Shown here: piece by piece, positions 42,001-54,000 of the stretch
How the letters are laid out: each line of letters begins with the position of its first letter
Position numbering within the stretch: position 1 is the first letter of the stretch
Assembly: GCA_918807975.1 (NCBI GenBank)
Contig: OU964924.1
Span: forward strand, 4,972,501 to 5,036,500
Origin: Aplidium turbinatum
Lineage: Eukaryota; Chordata; Ascidiacea; Aplousobranchia; Polyclinidae
Length of the DNA stretch: 64,000 bases
Reading direction: 5' to 3'
The notes under the pieces: model-generated
Told to the model about the DNA's origin: nothing
What the model saw: only the letters and a program-made list of their open reading frames with translations
Databases searched by the model: none
Translations under genes and position numbers: made by a program

Positions 42001-45000
42001 TAACTATATTTGATATAGTTATTATTATATTTATTAATTGGTTTGTTTTCCGCAGTTACAGTCTCTGGACGAGGAATGTGTTCTTGCAGCAGCCCAAACA
42101 ACTTCGCTTGTGATGATTGTCGCTGTATTCTTTCCTCATCCGTTTGTGACGGCGAAATAAATTGTAATGATGGCAGCGATGAAGTTGATTGCAGTAAGTG
42201 GTGATGAATGTAGTTTTTTCTATGTATATTATACTTTCATCAGTGGTTTTAGTTGGCCTGGGTTACATTCGAAGTTCGGTCATACAAAAAAAAAAATAGT
42301 ACCGACTGCTTTTTTCTAACCTATAACTTAGCAATGAAGATGACGGGTTAGTAATGCACAGAAATTTTTATGGAAAAAAACAAAAAAACTATTACATTAG
42401 GTTACTATTGTTATACAGCAATACAACACAAAGTTAACATTTCACAAATTTGAGGTCCCTTCTGAGTCAGGATTTCATCTTCCATACTAGACGAAAATTC
42501 AATCATAAAATTGTTTGTTCCAATAACTTTATGCAATAATGCCTCAACTTAATAATCACCTAACGAGATGAAAGGTCTGCTCGTCTTTAATGATAAAACC
42601 AAAGGTTGACCGCTCTATGGTAGCCTTCCAGTGTAGTACCAGAATATCGTGAATCTGGAGTGGTAAAAGAAGAGACCCACGGTTCCAGAGGCTCACACGA
42701 TGACGAAGAAGAGCTTAATTTCCTCTGGGTACTCTGCATTGCAGAAATAAGTTCCGGAAAAAAAGTTTTAACAATAAATTTCAACACCTTTTAAACGTTC
42801 TCTCTTCCCTGAGTATGTCAAATCTTACGTGAGGCATATTAACAAAAATAAAGATAGTACTAATGATATAAAGTGTAGTTACTTTAAATAGTCGGTCCGA
42901 AAATAATATTTTATCATTATAGATATTATCATCAAATAAAAGTCTTAGGAAATACAAGTTTAACCATTTAAAGTAAAAATATCTTTTTAGAGTATTAAAC
43001 CTTGTTCGGTATGTTAAACTTTCCCTGAAACAATGATAACTATAATAAGGATAGTGCTATAGACTTAAAGTGTAGTTACTGTAAATAGACGGCCCAAAGA
43101 TGACATTTACTATCAAACAATATTATTACCAAAGACAAGTTTAACTTGCTATCTAATTGTAAACTGTAATAAATATCAATAAACAAAAACATCTTATCAG
43201 TATCAACAACTTGATGGCTGATTTTTCTTGCTTTTGTTAAAATTCCAACTCCTTTTTACACTCATTGGCCTGTTTTTAGGCAATTATTTCTTGACTGCTA
43301 TTTCTTCCATTCGAAAAATCAGCCGCAATATCACAGATGACATCAATGACTGGTATTCTTACCGTTACGACGGGAAATTCAATAACGTTCGGAATTTTAT
43401 CCATGATGGTGGTAACGATATGTATGATGACGGAAACAAGGTAACTAAAAAAGATTTTACAGATTTATCTTCCGAAAATGCGTCAGTGTGTGACAAAAAT
43501 AAATTAATATAACGTAACAAGATACGTGAAAAAATTAATTAGTATGTGCAGTGTTGGTCAATGCCCCTAGACTACGTCTGACAAGTGCTTTTTGTAAGTC
43601 TCAACTCAGACAGAAAATCACTCCGTCTTTTGCATTGATTCAACGTTTTCCGAAATTGCATGAATGTGCAAAATGGGTTAACTTGTTGGCTTGAAAATAC
43701 GCTTTCTTCGTTAACTTATGCTTATTGTTTTTACAAAAAACAAATGAATATAATAGTGGTAATGTATAAGCCATTATTTTTTTATTTTTCAGTATTTCTA
43801 TTTTTATATCATTTTCAATTTATTGTTAGCATGCATAGCACCACGTTAGTAAATGTGTCTTCATAGTAGGCTACCATATTCTTGTATGCAGCTTTATCTT
43901 CATGTAACGTCTGGAGAAGAATTGAGAATTGACTATGACCAGACATATAGGTAAAAATTTTTTTATTTTTATTTACTTTGCAATTTTGGTAGAAAGATGA
44001 CTTTGTTGAATCTTAAACAAAGGAAACCAAGCAACAGCATGGCATTTAGGAGAATCAGGATTAAAGAAGTTAACGTGTTCGATTGTAGCCTACACCTTGC
44101 CATTGTCAAGTGTTAGAGTGACGTAGGCTACTTATTTACTTTACATTGTACAGAATAAAAAATGCTAGAGAATAGTTTATGTCACAAATCAGCAAATAGC
44201 CTAATGGGTACAAGACATGATGATTTAAAGATACGTCTAACTCCAGCAGATGGTAGATTCAAAAAAAAGTTATTCATTCACAAAATTTTTAATTATTAAT
44301 TTTTTTATAACTATTTTTGCTCTTGACATGATCATACTGAGGATGCTGTGATAGCGAAATCGATTTATGATAAAGAAAATGAGGCTGGTAGGCTTACACG
44401 GTTTGTTGCATGGAGTGACAAGGCTAATTGTTTATAACAATTACTTTTCTGTTACAATTGATCTTATTAATAGGAATGAGACCTTTGACTTTGTGAGCCA
44501 TGCGGGCCATCCTTTTGTTTTCCTGCTATGGATCAAGAACAATAATGGAAACCCAGTAAACTTCACACTTCAGGTACCGGTATCTTGATAGCCCACTTCT
44601 AAAATTCCTTGTAACGTTGAAACTATCGTTCTATCTGTCACGACAACGTAACGAAAACTCTCATTTTATTGACGAACAAGCCTTTAATCGTCGCTTTGCT
44701 TTTAAAAGTTAATCTGAGAGGAATAATCTCAACTTGAGCAAACGAAGACCATAATGTAAGAACTAAGCGTTCACAAAACTAATGTTAATAAATGTTACCA
44801 AACTATATTTGCTTTGTGCTTATAGATTTTGAAAAATAAAACTCTTCTTTAAACCTATTTGGTTAGATTTTGATAGCCAGGGTAGGTTATTGGTAGGTAC
44901 CATAGCTTAGCTGTACTCGGCACAGGAGGAACGATTACCTGACCGTTACTTGAAATGTGAGCTGACAGTTTTTCAAACTGAACTTATTTTATTTTCAAAT

Positions 45001-48000
45001 TTACCGAAACTAGGATTCAGCGAATGCTATTATGAGGAGAAAACAACATCCCTTTTCGATTACACACAAAACACAGTTTCACATTAAAGTCTTGTTTTTT
45101 TTTTTGATTAACCGTCCGTTTGATAAAACTTCGGCCTCACTGAGACCCAGGCTGTCGATTAAATAAACTCATCCATGGCTTGAACAACTGTTACTTCCAC
45201 ACTCATTGGAAACAGGCTGCTGTGCCTTGCTGTGCCTTTAGGTAACCATTTAATGACATGCTGGATAGTGTACAATAAATTAGTTTTCTTTCTGTTTTGC
45301 AAAATGGAATGAATAAGCATACTGTGTAAATCATAATATAGAACACGTTCAAGAATAATTATAGTAGGTCTAAGACTTGAACTACCAAGGATAAGCTTGG
45401 ATAAGAGGTAAGCTTGAATTTGAAATGAATGACATGAAACCTTGTAAAACTGTTGTTACTAAAGGTGGAAAGTGACACCGGTGCTGAAAACCAAGGACTT
45501 TATTCGTTGATGAACGGGGAAGTGAAAGAGGGTTATTTCACTACAGAATATCATGTGTTTCAAGTCAGCGTTGCCAATATTGACCCGAGCATTTGCGAAG
45601 TTTATTTCTTAATCTCAAGTTCTAGGGTAAGTATATCTCATAATACAGTTTTATTGAAAAAATAAGACTTGATAAGGTGAATTTTATTTAGGCTCAATCA
45701 TGAAAATGAAATATCTTCTGACAAGTCGTGTGAAAATAAATTCGTTTACATTTCGGCTCTGTTAACTTATCTTCGGAAATGCCAGTTTGATAAAATGTAA
45801 TTTTTTAATAATGTATAATAAAGTAAAGTTTATAACAGCATATAATAATAATAATAACAATACATCATAATAGAATGATTGTTTGTTGATAACAATACAA
45901 ACGTTTTTAATTTTAAATCTACATGTTTTTGAAGATTTGGAAATCGATGGGCAACTACAATTTTTCTCGAATTCGATTCTCAAGTCAAACTGACATTCTC
46001 AACAACATTGTGGCAGTGACTGGCAGCCCTCGTAGAGTTATGATGGGCTATACACTTTTGTCAAGGTAACTGCTAGAGCACAAAAGTTTTAGTAAGTTCA
46101 TAAGTTTTTATATGCAATAAATGCAATTGTAGAAAGCTGTATGAATAGCCTAAGGCTTCCTTATATCAAGTCTATTTTAATTTGCGTTTTGTGCAGAATT
46201 TTTAAATGTTACTGATATAATTAGCGTAGCCTAAGCTTACAATAGGACCACTTAAAAACATCACGCATGGAAAATCAATAAATGTAAAACTCCCTTTTTA
46301 AAAATAAATTTTAATTTGGGAGCAGATGAGCTGAAGCGCTTGATGAGTCTGGATGAAACCTAAAATACAGAATTTATTCAAAAAAATAGTAAATTTTGAA
46401 GTGGTTTAGCAGTATCTGAACAGGGGATTTCTCAAAATTTGACCACGTGATTTTGACGTCACTTCCCCTGTTAACTACCACGTGGAACATCTTCACCCTG
46501 CTCCAAGTTTGAGAGTCACTAATAGTGCATGCTTTTAGTGTCGTTTAAGTTGATTTTACAGCCTTTTCGCGGTCAGTGAATCTGTAATCACAGACCAACA
46601 AAAAATGTGGGCACAAAAGAAGAGAGTCATTTTAGAGTATTTCAGGACCCCTGATTCCGAAAATGCACTTAGTTTTTTCGAATTGGCTCTAGTTTTCGAG
46701 ATATTCGACAATGAAAATATTTTTGAAATCGTTACGTCACTCAAAAGATTTCAATTAGCAAATTACTTATTTTTAGCCCTGTTTACCATTATGATGTCAT
46801 AATTGCACTTGTCTAGTTCAATTGGTTGATATGTTACGAAAGTTGAAAACGCAAGCAAGGGTTGAAATGAACTGTGATTAACGTAAGGGAGGCATGAACA
46901 CTCAATGAAAGCAATTGTAAATCAGTAGGCCTACATCATAAAAAAATAGCCCCAAAGTCATGTGTTTATGAATGCAGCCTTATATTGAAAAGGTAGGCCT
47001 ACTGAAATGGATACTTGTAGCCTACAAATGAAATTTTATTCTAAGCCTTTGCTAAGGCCAAGTTTTTGCTGCAAGAAGTTTTTTTTTTGGTCTATAGCAG
47101 GGTTCACCAAACTACGGCCCGCAGGCCAGAACCGGCCCGCAAACTAATTTCATCCGGCCGCCACGTGCTGCGAAAATAACAGCTGCACTACAACTGATAA
47201 GGAAAAAAGTTACCAAACTTTTTGTAAGGAACTGACCAGTGCTTCCACTTTTACAAAGCTAGATTACCACTTGTATTACCACATTTGTCCTCAGATTACC
47301 ACATTTTTTACTGTGATTTTTTACCCGATCTTAACCGTATTTCGACTTACTTTTACATTAACACAGTGGCTATGTTTACCCACTTGTTGCCATAGTTACT
47401 ATCAGGTGTTGTCAGAGTTAGGATTAAAGTTAGTAAGGGTTAAGGTAAGACTTAGAAATAAGGTTAGGGTTTTGATCTTTACCCAGAACTAAAAATTTTT
47501 CTAAAATGCAAGTTTTTGTTTTCAACAGCTTTAAACTTTTCTAAAATTACGACAGAATTCCTTATCCGGCAACGCTATTATTTGGTTATATTTACACTAT
47601 ATAGTGTAAAATAAGGCCTAAAACAACTACTCAGTTTAACAGAACGTCCGAAATAAGAAAGCAAAGTACCAGTAGCTAAGCCAGGAATTTTGAAAGGGGG
47701 GGTTTTGGCGGCCGCCGGGTTTCGCCCGCCGACCTCTTCGCCAAAGGTGACACCCAGCGGCGGGGGGTCTGGGGGGCCTCCCCCAGAAATTTTTGAAAAA
47801 TTACTTTAAATTTGGTGCATTCTGAGAGCATTTTCAACAACACTGTGGGTATAAATATTCCTGTAAAATGGTGCTGTCTGGTGGCATAGCAAAAGAATCA
47901 GATCATGTTTTCTTGGGCATTTTTCGGTAATAAAGCTAAGTCTCTATGTTTTCGTGTTGCTAACTCCTGGCTGAGATATTTGAATGTTTACTATTCGAAA

Positions 48001-51000
48001 AACTCGCTCTTTTAATGCAGTTTCGTTTAAAATTAGGCAAACTTTGTTTTAGAGACATAGAGACTGCAAGCATCATTCTCAATATCGTGACGTCACACGC
48101 GTGCCAAAGGGGGGTTGTAACCCCCCCCCCCTGGCTACGCCACTACAAAGTACTGTGCTTGACACCGCAGCTAGAATCTGAAAGACATATTGACTATGAA
48201 TATGATCACATGGTCACCCTACCTTCAAAGTCAAAAGCCAGGACGCATTCCAAAATCAAACCGAAAACAGCGGAACATGCTAGTCACATGCTATTATAAG
48301 TAGTTTTTTGCATATCTGTTCGATTTTGGAGGACAACAGTTTTAATGCTCTTATTTATTGATAGTATTTTATGTCAAATTTTCAAAATTTATAATTTCCA
48401 CATTTTGGCAACATTTCCACGCAAAATTTCCATATTACCACATTTTTACCACAAATTTTTCATTACCACATTTTTACCACAAGCATGATGAAAATTCCAC
48501 AATTGTGGTAATTACCACAAAAGTGGAAGCGCTGGAACTGACGTTGCTGTTGAGCTACACGCAACCTGCTAATGATTTTTCGATATTGTTTCTTCTTATG
48601 ACATCTCAACCTTTGTTGTTCAAAACACCAATGTTTCATCAGTGTAATGTTTTTTCAAGAGTACGATGCCCTGCAGTGTATCACAGCAGTGCCGGTCAGG
48701 GCATTTCGGGCCCTGTGCGGAATATCTTTTGCGGGCCCCAATGACAATGATCCAATTCAGTAGCGTAGCTAGGTATTTTGAAAGGGAGAGGGGGGCTGAC
48801 GGCCGGCGGGCAAAAATTTTGAAAAATTACATTGAATTTGTTGCATTCTGAGAGCATGTTCAACAAAAATTTGAATATGAATATTAGGCTACTGTAAAAT
48901 GGTGGTGTCCCTGTTCGGTGTCATAGCAAAACGATAAGATCACGCTTTCTTTCGCATTTTTCGGAAATACAGCTGAAGCCGCAACTGACTTCAAGGATAC
49001 TGGTACTTGCTTGTGAATCGAATTGAATTTTTTCCATTGGAAATGACAAAAACCACTACATTTTCTGAGTAAATTGCGGGCCCCTTAATTTGCGGGCCTT
49101 GTGCGATCGCACGGTTTGCACACCCCAAAGACCGGCACTGATCACAGCGGGGGATAACTTTTCCAGCAACCTTTCGATTTTCATCACAACTTTGCTATTC
49201 CACCGCTGAATTTGTTATTTATTGTGTTCAATTCAAGTCGATGGAGATTCTAAACAGTTGTAAGCTTATATCTTTTCGCAATTTGCATCCGGCCCGCAGC
49301 TGTTAATCTCGCAACAATCCGGCCCTCAGAGAAAAAAAATTGGTGACCCCTGGTCTATAGGCTAATAAATGGCATATAGGCTAATAAAATATGCTTTGAC
49401 AAGTATAATGCTGTACAAACAACCCAGATATATTTTACTGCATGAGGCAAGGTAGAGGAGCAACGCATTCTGCGATAGATACAGCGCTATAATTATAAAA
49501 ACAAGCATTATTATTACTTTGACATGAAGCTGGGTGATCAAGATAAGTCCTGGGTTCCTCCTAAAGTATGCAAACATTGCACTCAAATCCTTTTCTGATG
49601 GGCTCAAGGCTAAGAAGAAGTTCAGAGTGTCATGGCATAAAGAGAGCTGTGGAATCGCCATGAAAATTGATACTTCTGTACGGTGAGCATATTCCAAAGA
49701 AGTTGGAACATCATGGAGTGTGCAAGGCAGCCATTGCGTGGACGTTGCCATTTCTGTTTTTTCTTTGCCCTCTCTTGTTTCAAGTGGTGATTTTCTTGAA
49801 ACAATAGGAAAACGGGCATGACTGAGAGTAACCTCAATACCTTCAGTAATGCTTCGGAGCAAGGTCAAGCTTTTTTCTCAAGACCATTTCTACCACCTAC
49901 TGTACTAGTTAAAGATTTAGTTATCAAAAGTGGTAGCTGATATCTTGGCTCCTCATCTCGATCAACGTGGCATTCTTGACTCCGAGGCCAAAATTACGTT
50001 CTTCCGCAACAAGGATAAAATTCTAAGCAGCTACTTTACTGAAGAACATAACTTTGTATTCTGTAATTATATATATAAATAGCCTTCGTATCTTGACCGG
50101 TGTTGCTCAGTAGGCTTACCATAATAAAGAATTGCGTTTGTTCACCGATAGCTTTGTTTTGCTTATTTGTCTAGTTTGTTAAGCAAAACAACGTATGCAC
50201 TTTGTTTGTACTTAGTAGCTTGTCAGTGTTTATGGAGTTGCTAATTAAACTACTTTGCTTACTACAAGTTTGTGTTACTGCCTCTTATTGTGTCCATTAA
50301 GATGCTAGAATGCATTAGAAGATAGCGAGTGAGCAGTTTTAGGGATAAGCGAAAACTCGATATTTTGAAAAAATTCAAACCAGGTGAACCAGGGTCAAAC
50401 GTTGATATTTTTTTGTGAAATTTTGTGTAGGAGATACATTCACCAAAAGGAACAATATTACAAACTGACGAAAGATTTAAAAAAAAAAAAATTTTTTTCG
50501 AGATTTTGAGCCAGACTTCTCTCCATTCATGTTAACTTCCTTCTGCAATTAAAATTTAAATGCAAAAATGTATTTCTTTTTCAGGCGGAATGGATATCCA
50601 GTGACCCGAAAACACGTTGAAAATACTCTTCGGTACATTATGTCGAGTTTAGCCACAAGTGAGTGCGGTTGTCTTCTATTGTACAATATACCAAGATCTA
50701 AGTTAGATAAAATTTTGAACTTTCTGCAAAATCAACATGTGTGATATCAAAGTGTAAATTTAGTTTTAACTGTCGTCAAATTTGAAATGAACAATGTGGC
50801 AGAAGCTAATGTAAAACAAGAGAAAGAGAAACCTTTTATTTTGTCTGTTGCGACAATAGTACGGTACAATTATACACAATACGAATAAAATAGTACCATA
50901 GCTATCTAAATACCACAACAGACAGGAAGCAGCGAAAGACTATATCAGTCATCGAGTCAGTTGCTTCCCAGTTCTTAATGTGACAAATGTCAAGCATTGG

Positions 51001-54000
51001 CAAATTACGTTGAAACAAGATAGGCTAATGTTCAGTAATATTAATGAAAGAAAAGAAATCATGTGCTGCTGCGATCCTCAAGTGAAGTCCTGTGGTTTTA
51101 TTCAAATATAAACTTTATTCCGGGTGATTAAAAATAGGAAAAACTTTTGAAGTCAATATACTCTTGTAGCAAGGGCGTTTAAATTTCAGTGCAACCAAGA
51201 AAAGTTCAAGCCAATAGGGTTGCCAGAGGTTAATATAAAAAAGAGCCCAAGCTTATGCAAAAAGTAGCACAATTTTTTGGGGTGTTCTAAAATGGAGCCC
51301 AAGCAAAGAGATAGGCTATTATAAAAAATTAAACAAAATTAATACAAAATTAAAACAGATCTCAGAAAATTAATGGTTTTATTTTTCATGAAACTACAGT
51401 TCAACGTTTTAAATAAATTTTATTGACTTTAACTTTCTGCTTCTTTGCTTTAATGAAAATAAGCTTTGGATAACCGAGTTTCAATCAATAAGTTAATTTA
51501 ATGTGAAGTATGGACGATAGGTCTACTACTACTTAACAACTACTAACTGATCAAACAGACACTTCCCAATTAACGAACTCTGACGTGACGAATTCTGCAT
51601 CAACGACTTCTGCACCGACGACTTCTGCACCGACGACTTCTGAACTGAAGAGCTCTAATAAAACGTCTGCTCTACTTACAAATTTAACATCATTACGTCC
51701 AGCATATCTTCTCCTTGGAGGTACGGCTATTTTGTCAGATAACTGCAGTACTTAACTACTTATACGTTGATATAATGTCTATAGTTTTTCCATTCTTTTG
51801 AGCTACAAGCTATGCATGACAAAAGAACGGCCACCATTGTTAGTAAAAATATAAAATGTCACCTCGTTAGTTCCATCATTGCTTTGTGTTGGGTCTAATT
51901 CCAGATCGGGTCATACAAAACTAATATTGACTGCGCTTTTTCTAGCAGCTTAGCAGTGAGCAATGAGCATGTCAGGTTGGTAATAAGGCTATCGTACATC
52001 GAAAGCTTGCCGAGAAAAGAAAACTATTGCCCATAGACTGCTATTATTACTGCACAATGTAAAAAAATTTACAATAACATAAACAGATGACAGACGATAA
52101 CTTAACATGATTGAATAGCACTATTCCAAAACAAATACAATACAATAACATAATAATAGCATAATAAATTCAATACTTGTCTAAACGCTTGAATTTATTA
52201 TGTTATTATTCTGTTAGTATATTGTATTTGTTTTAAATAATGCTATTCAATCCTATCAAGTTATTGTCAGTCATTTGTTTATGGTATTACACAATTACTT
52301 CTTTCGTAAAGCTATAATAAAAAAAAAAAATATTTTAGAAACTTGAATTCCCGTCTGATGAGTCAAGGTTCTTTTTTCCATACAAGAAATAACAAATTGT
52401 TTTTAACCTTATGCAACAATGCTTGAGCTCAATGTTTTCTGGGTATTCTGCATTACATTAAGACAAGATAAAACAAATCAACAATAGATTTCAGTATCTT
52501 TTAGACCTCCCATAGTGTTTCAAACTTTACTTGAAGCAATAATAACCATAACAAAATGAAAATAGTGATAGTGATATAAAGTGTAGCTTCTACGAATAGT
52601 CTTTTTTTTAAATCTGTAAACGTTGATGTAGTTTACTGCAGGGTCGTTAGGAGGATAATTTAGGCCTGGAACCAATGCGATCTTTGATCCTAAAATTAAG
52701 AGATTTCTGAGAAGAAGGCACCACATTCAAAGAATACATAGTTTTTTAGAGTTTCAGGTCCCCTTGTGAAGGCTTCGGGCCCCTAAAATCATTCTTAATT
52801 GGGCCAAAAGTATCTCCTGGACACTTTGTCAATGCTACTGGCTGTCTGTACAATGAATCAAATAACTGCCTCTAAATATCAACATCAATAATCTGGTGGC
52901 TGCTTTTTTCTTCTTTTTGTTAAAATTCCAGCTCAATTTGACTTTCATTCGCCTGTTCTTAGGTAACTATTCGTTAACTGCCATCTCTGCTATACAAAAC
53001 ATCAACCAAAATATTACGGCGGATATAAGTAATTGGTTTTCCTACAATTACGATGGAAGATTCGACGACTTTCGATATTCAATCAGGGATGGTGGCAACG
53101 ATATGTATGACGGTGGAAACCAGGTAACTTGAGCAGATTTATCTTTCAAACAGTGCAACAGTTTGCAATAAAAACTGAACTAAGAAAACATAACAATACC
53201 GGTTAAAGATTGAATTTATTTATATAGAGTTGGGCAATAAGTTAACTACTTCTGATATGTAGGGCTACTCTTTGAACGTCTCAACCCAGACAGTAAACAA
53301 GTTTTTTTGGTCTATGTAGATTTAACGTCTGTAGACATTGCATCAATGCAAAAGATGAACTCGTTTGTTATCTATAAAATAACTTTTTATTTGTTAATCT
53401 ATATTTATTTTTTACACAGACCACATCAAAAAATATAGCAGTAGTAATACATACGCCTACATATTTTTTTATTTTTATTTTCTATATCATTTTCTTTTGA
53501 TTATTATCTTGCATAGCATCACGTTAGTGCATGTGTCTTTACAGTATTGTATACTTATGTTCAGCTCTATCTTTATGAAACGTCGGGAGAGAAACTCAGA
53601 ATTGGCTATGACCAGTCATATCGGTAAAATTCTTAACTTTTTCTTTACTTTGCAATTTTGGTAGAAAGATTACTTTTTTAACATTAGGCAAACCAACCAA
53701 TCGAGAGCATGATATTTAAGTAATAAGATGAAAAAAGCTCTACCGCTTTCGGCTACATCTTGCCATTATTAAATGTCAAAAATCGTATTTACTGTATTGT
53801 ATTGAAATAGAAATTGCTAGAGAATATTCAAGGTACAAAACGGCACATAAAGGCGCAGGACACGATGATTTAAAAATCCTGTTAACAAATAAATGATTAG
53901 AAAAATTTATCCATTTTTCTTTTCTTTTGCAATTGAACTTGTTAATAGGAATGAGACCTTTGAGTTTGTGAGCCATGCGGGCCATCCTTTTGTTTTCCTG

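Larger units (their letters stand above)
47098..49352. mobile_element. hAT element, outer host of a nested stack
   Basis: The ends CAGGGTTCACCAAACTACGGC and TTGGTGACCCCTG have an exact 8-bp duplication GTCTATAG on both sides (47090-47097, 49353-49360; central TA, Buster-like). Its own sequence is only about 490 bp, in three pieces (47098-47236, 48543-48679 and 49149-49352); the rest is later insertions. Sub-terminal CCGGCCCGCA words occur at both ends. No intact gene. Confidence 0.85.

Noticed and set aside
46430-46800. Possible small gene or MITE near CCACGTG palindromes
   Set aside because: The two short frames on opposite strands are shadows of each other; no clean inverted ends or target duplication found.
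48015-48744. Two plus-strand open frames of 94 and 128 codons
   Set aside because: They run across borders of the nested MITEs and show no domain or codon conservation.
49362-49868. Minus-strand 168-codon open frame
   Set aside because: Repetitive intron sequence with no recognisable motif, opposite to the host gene and containing part of a SINE tail.
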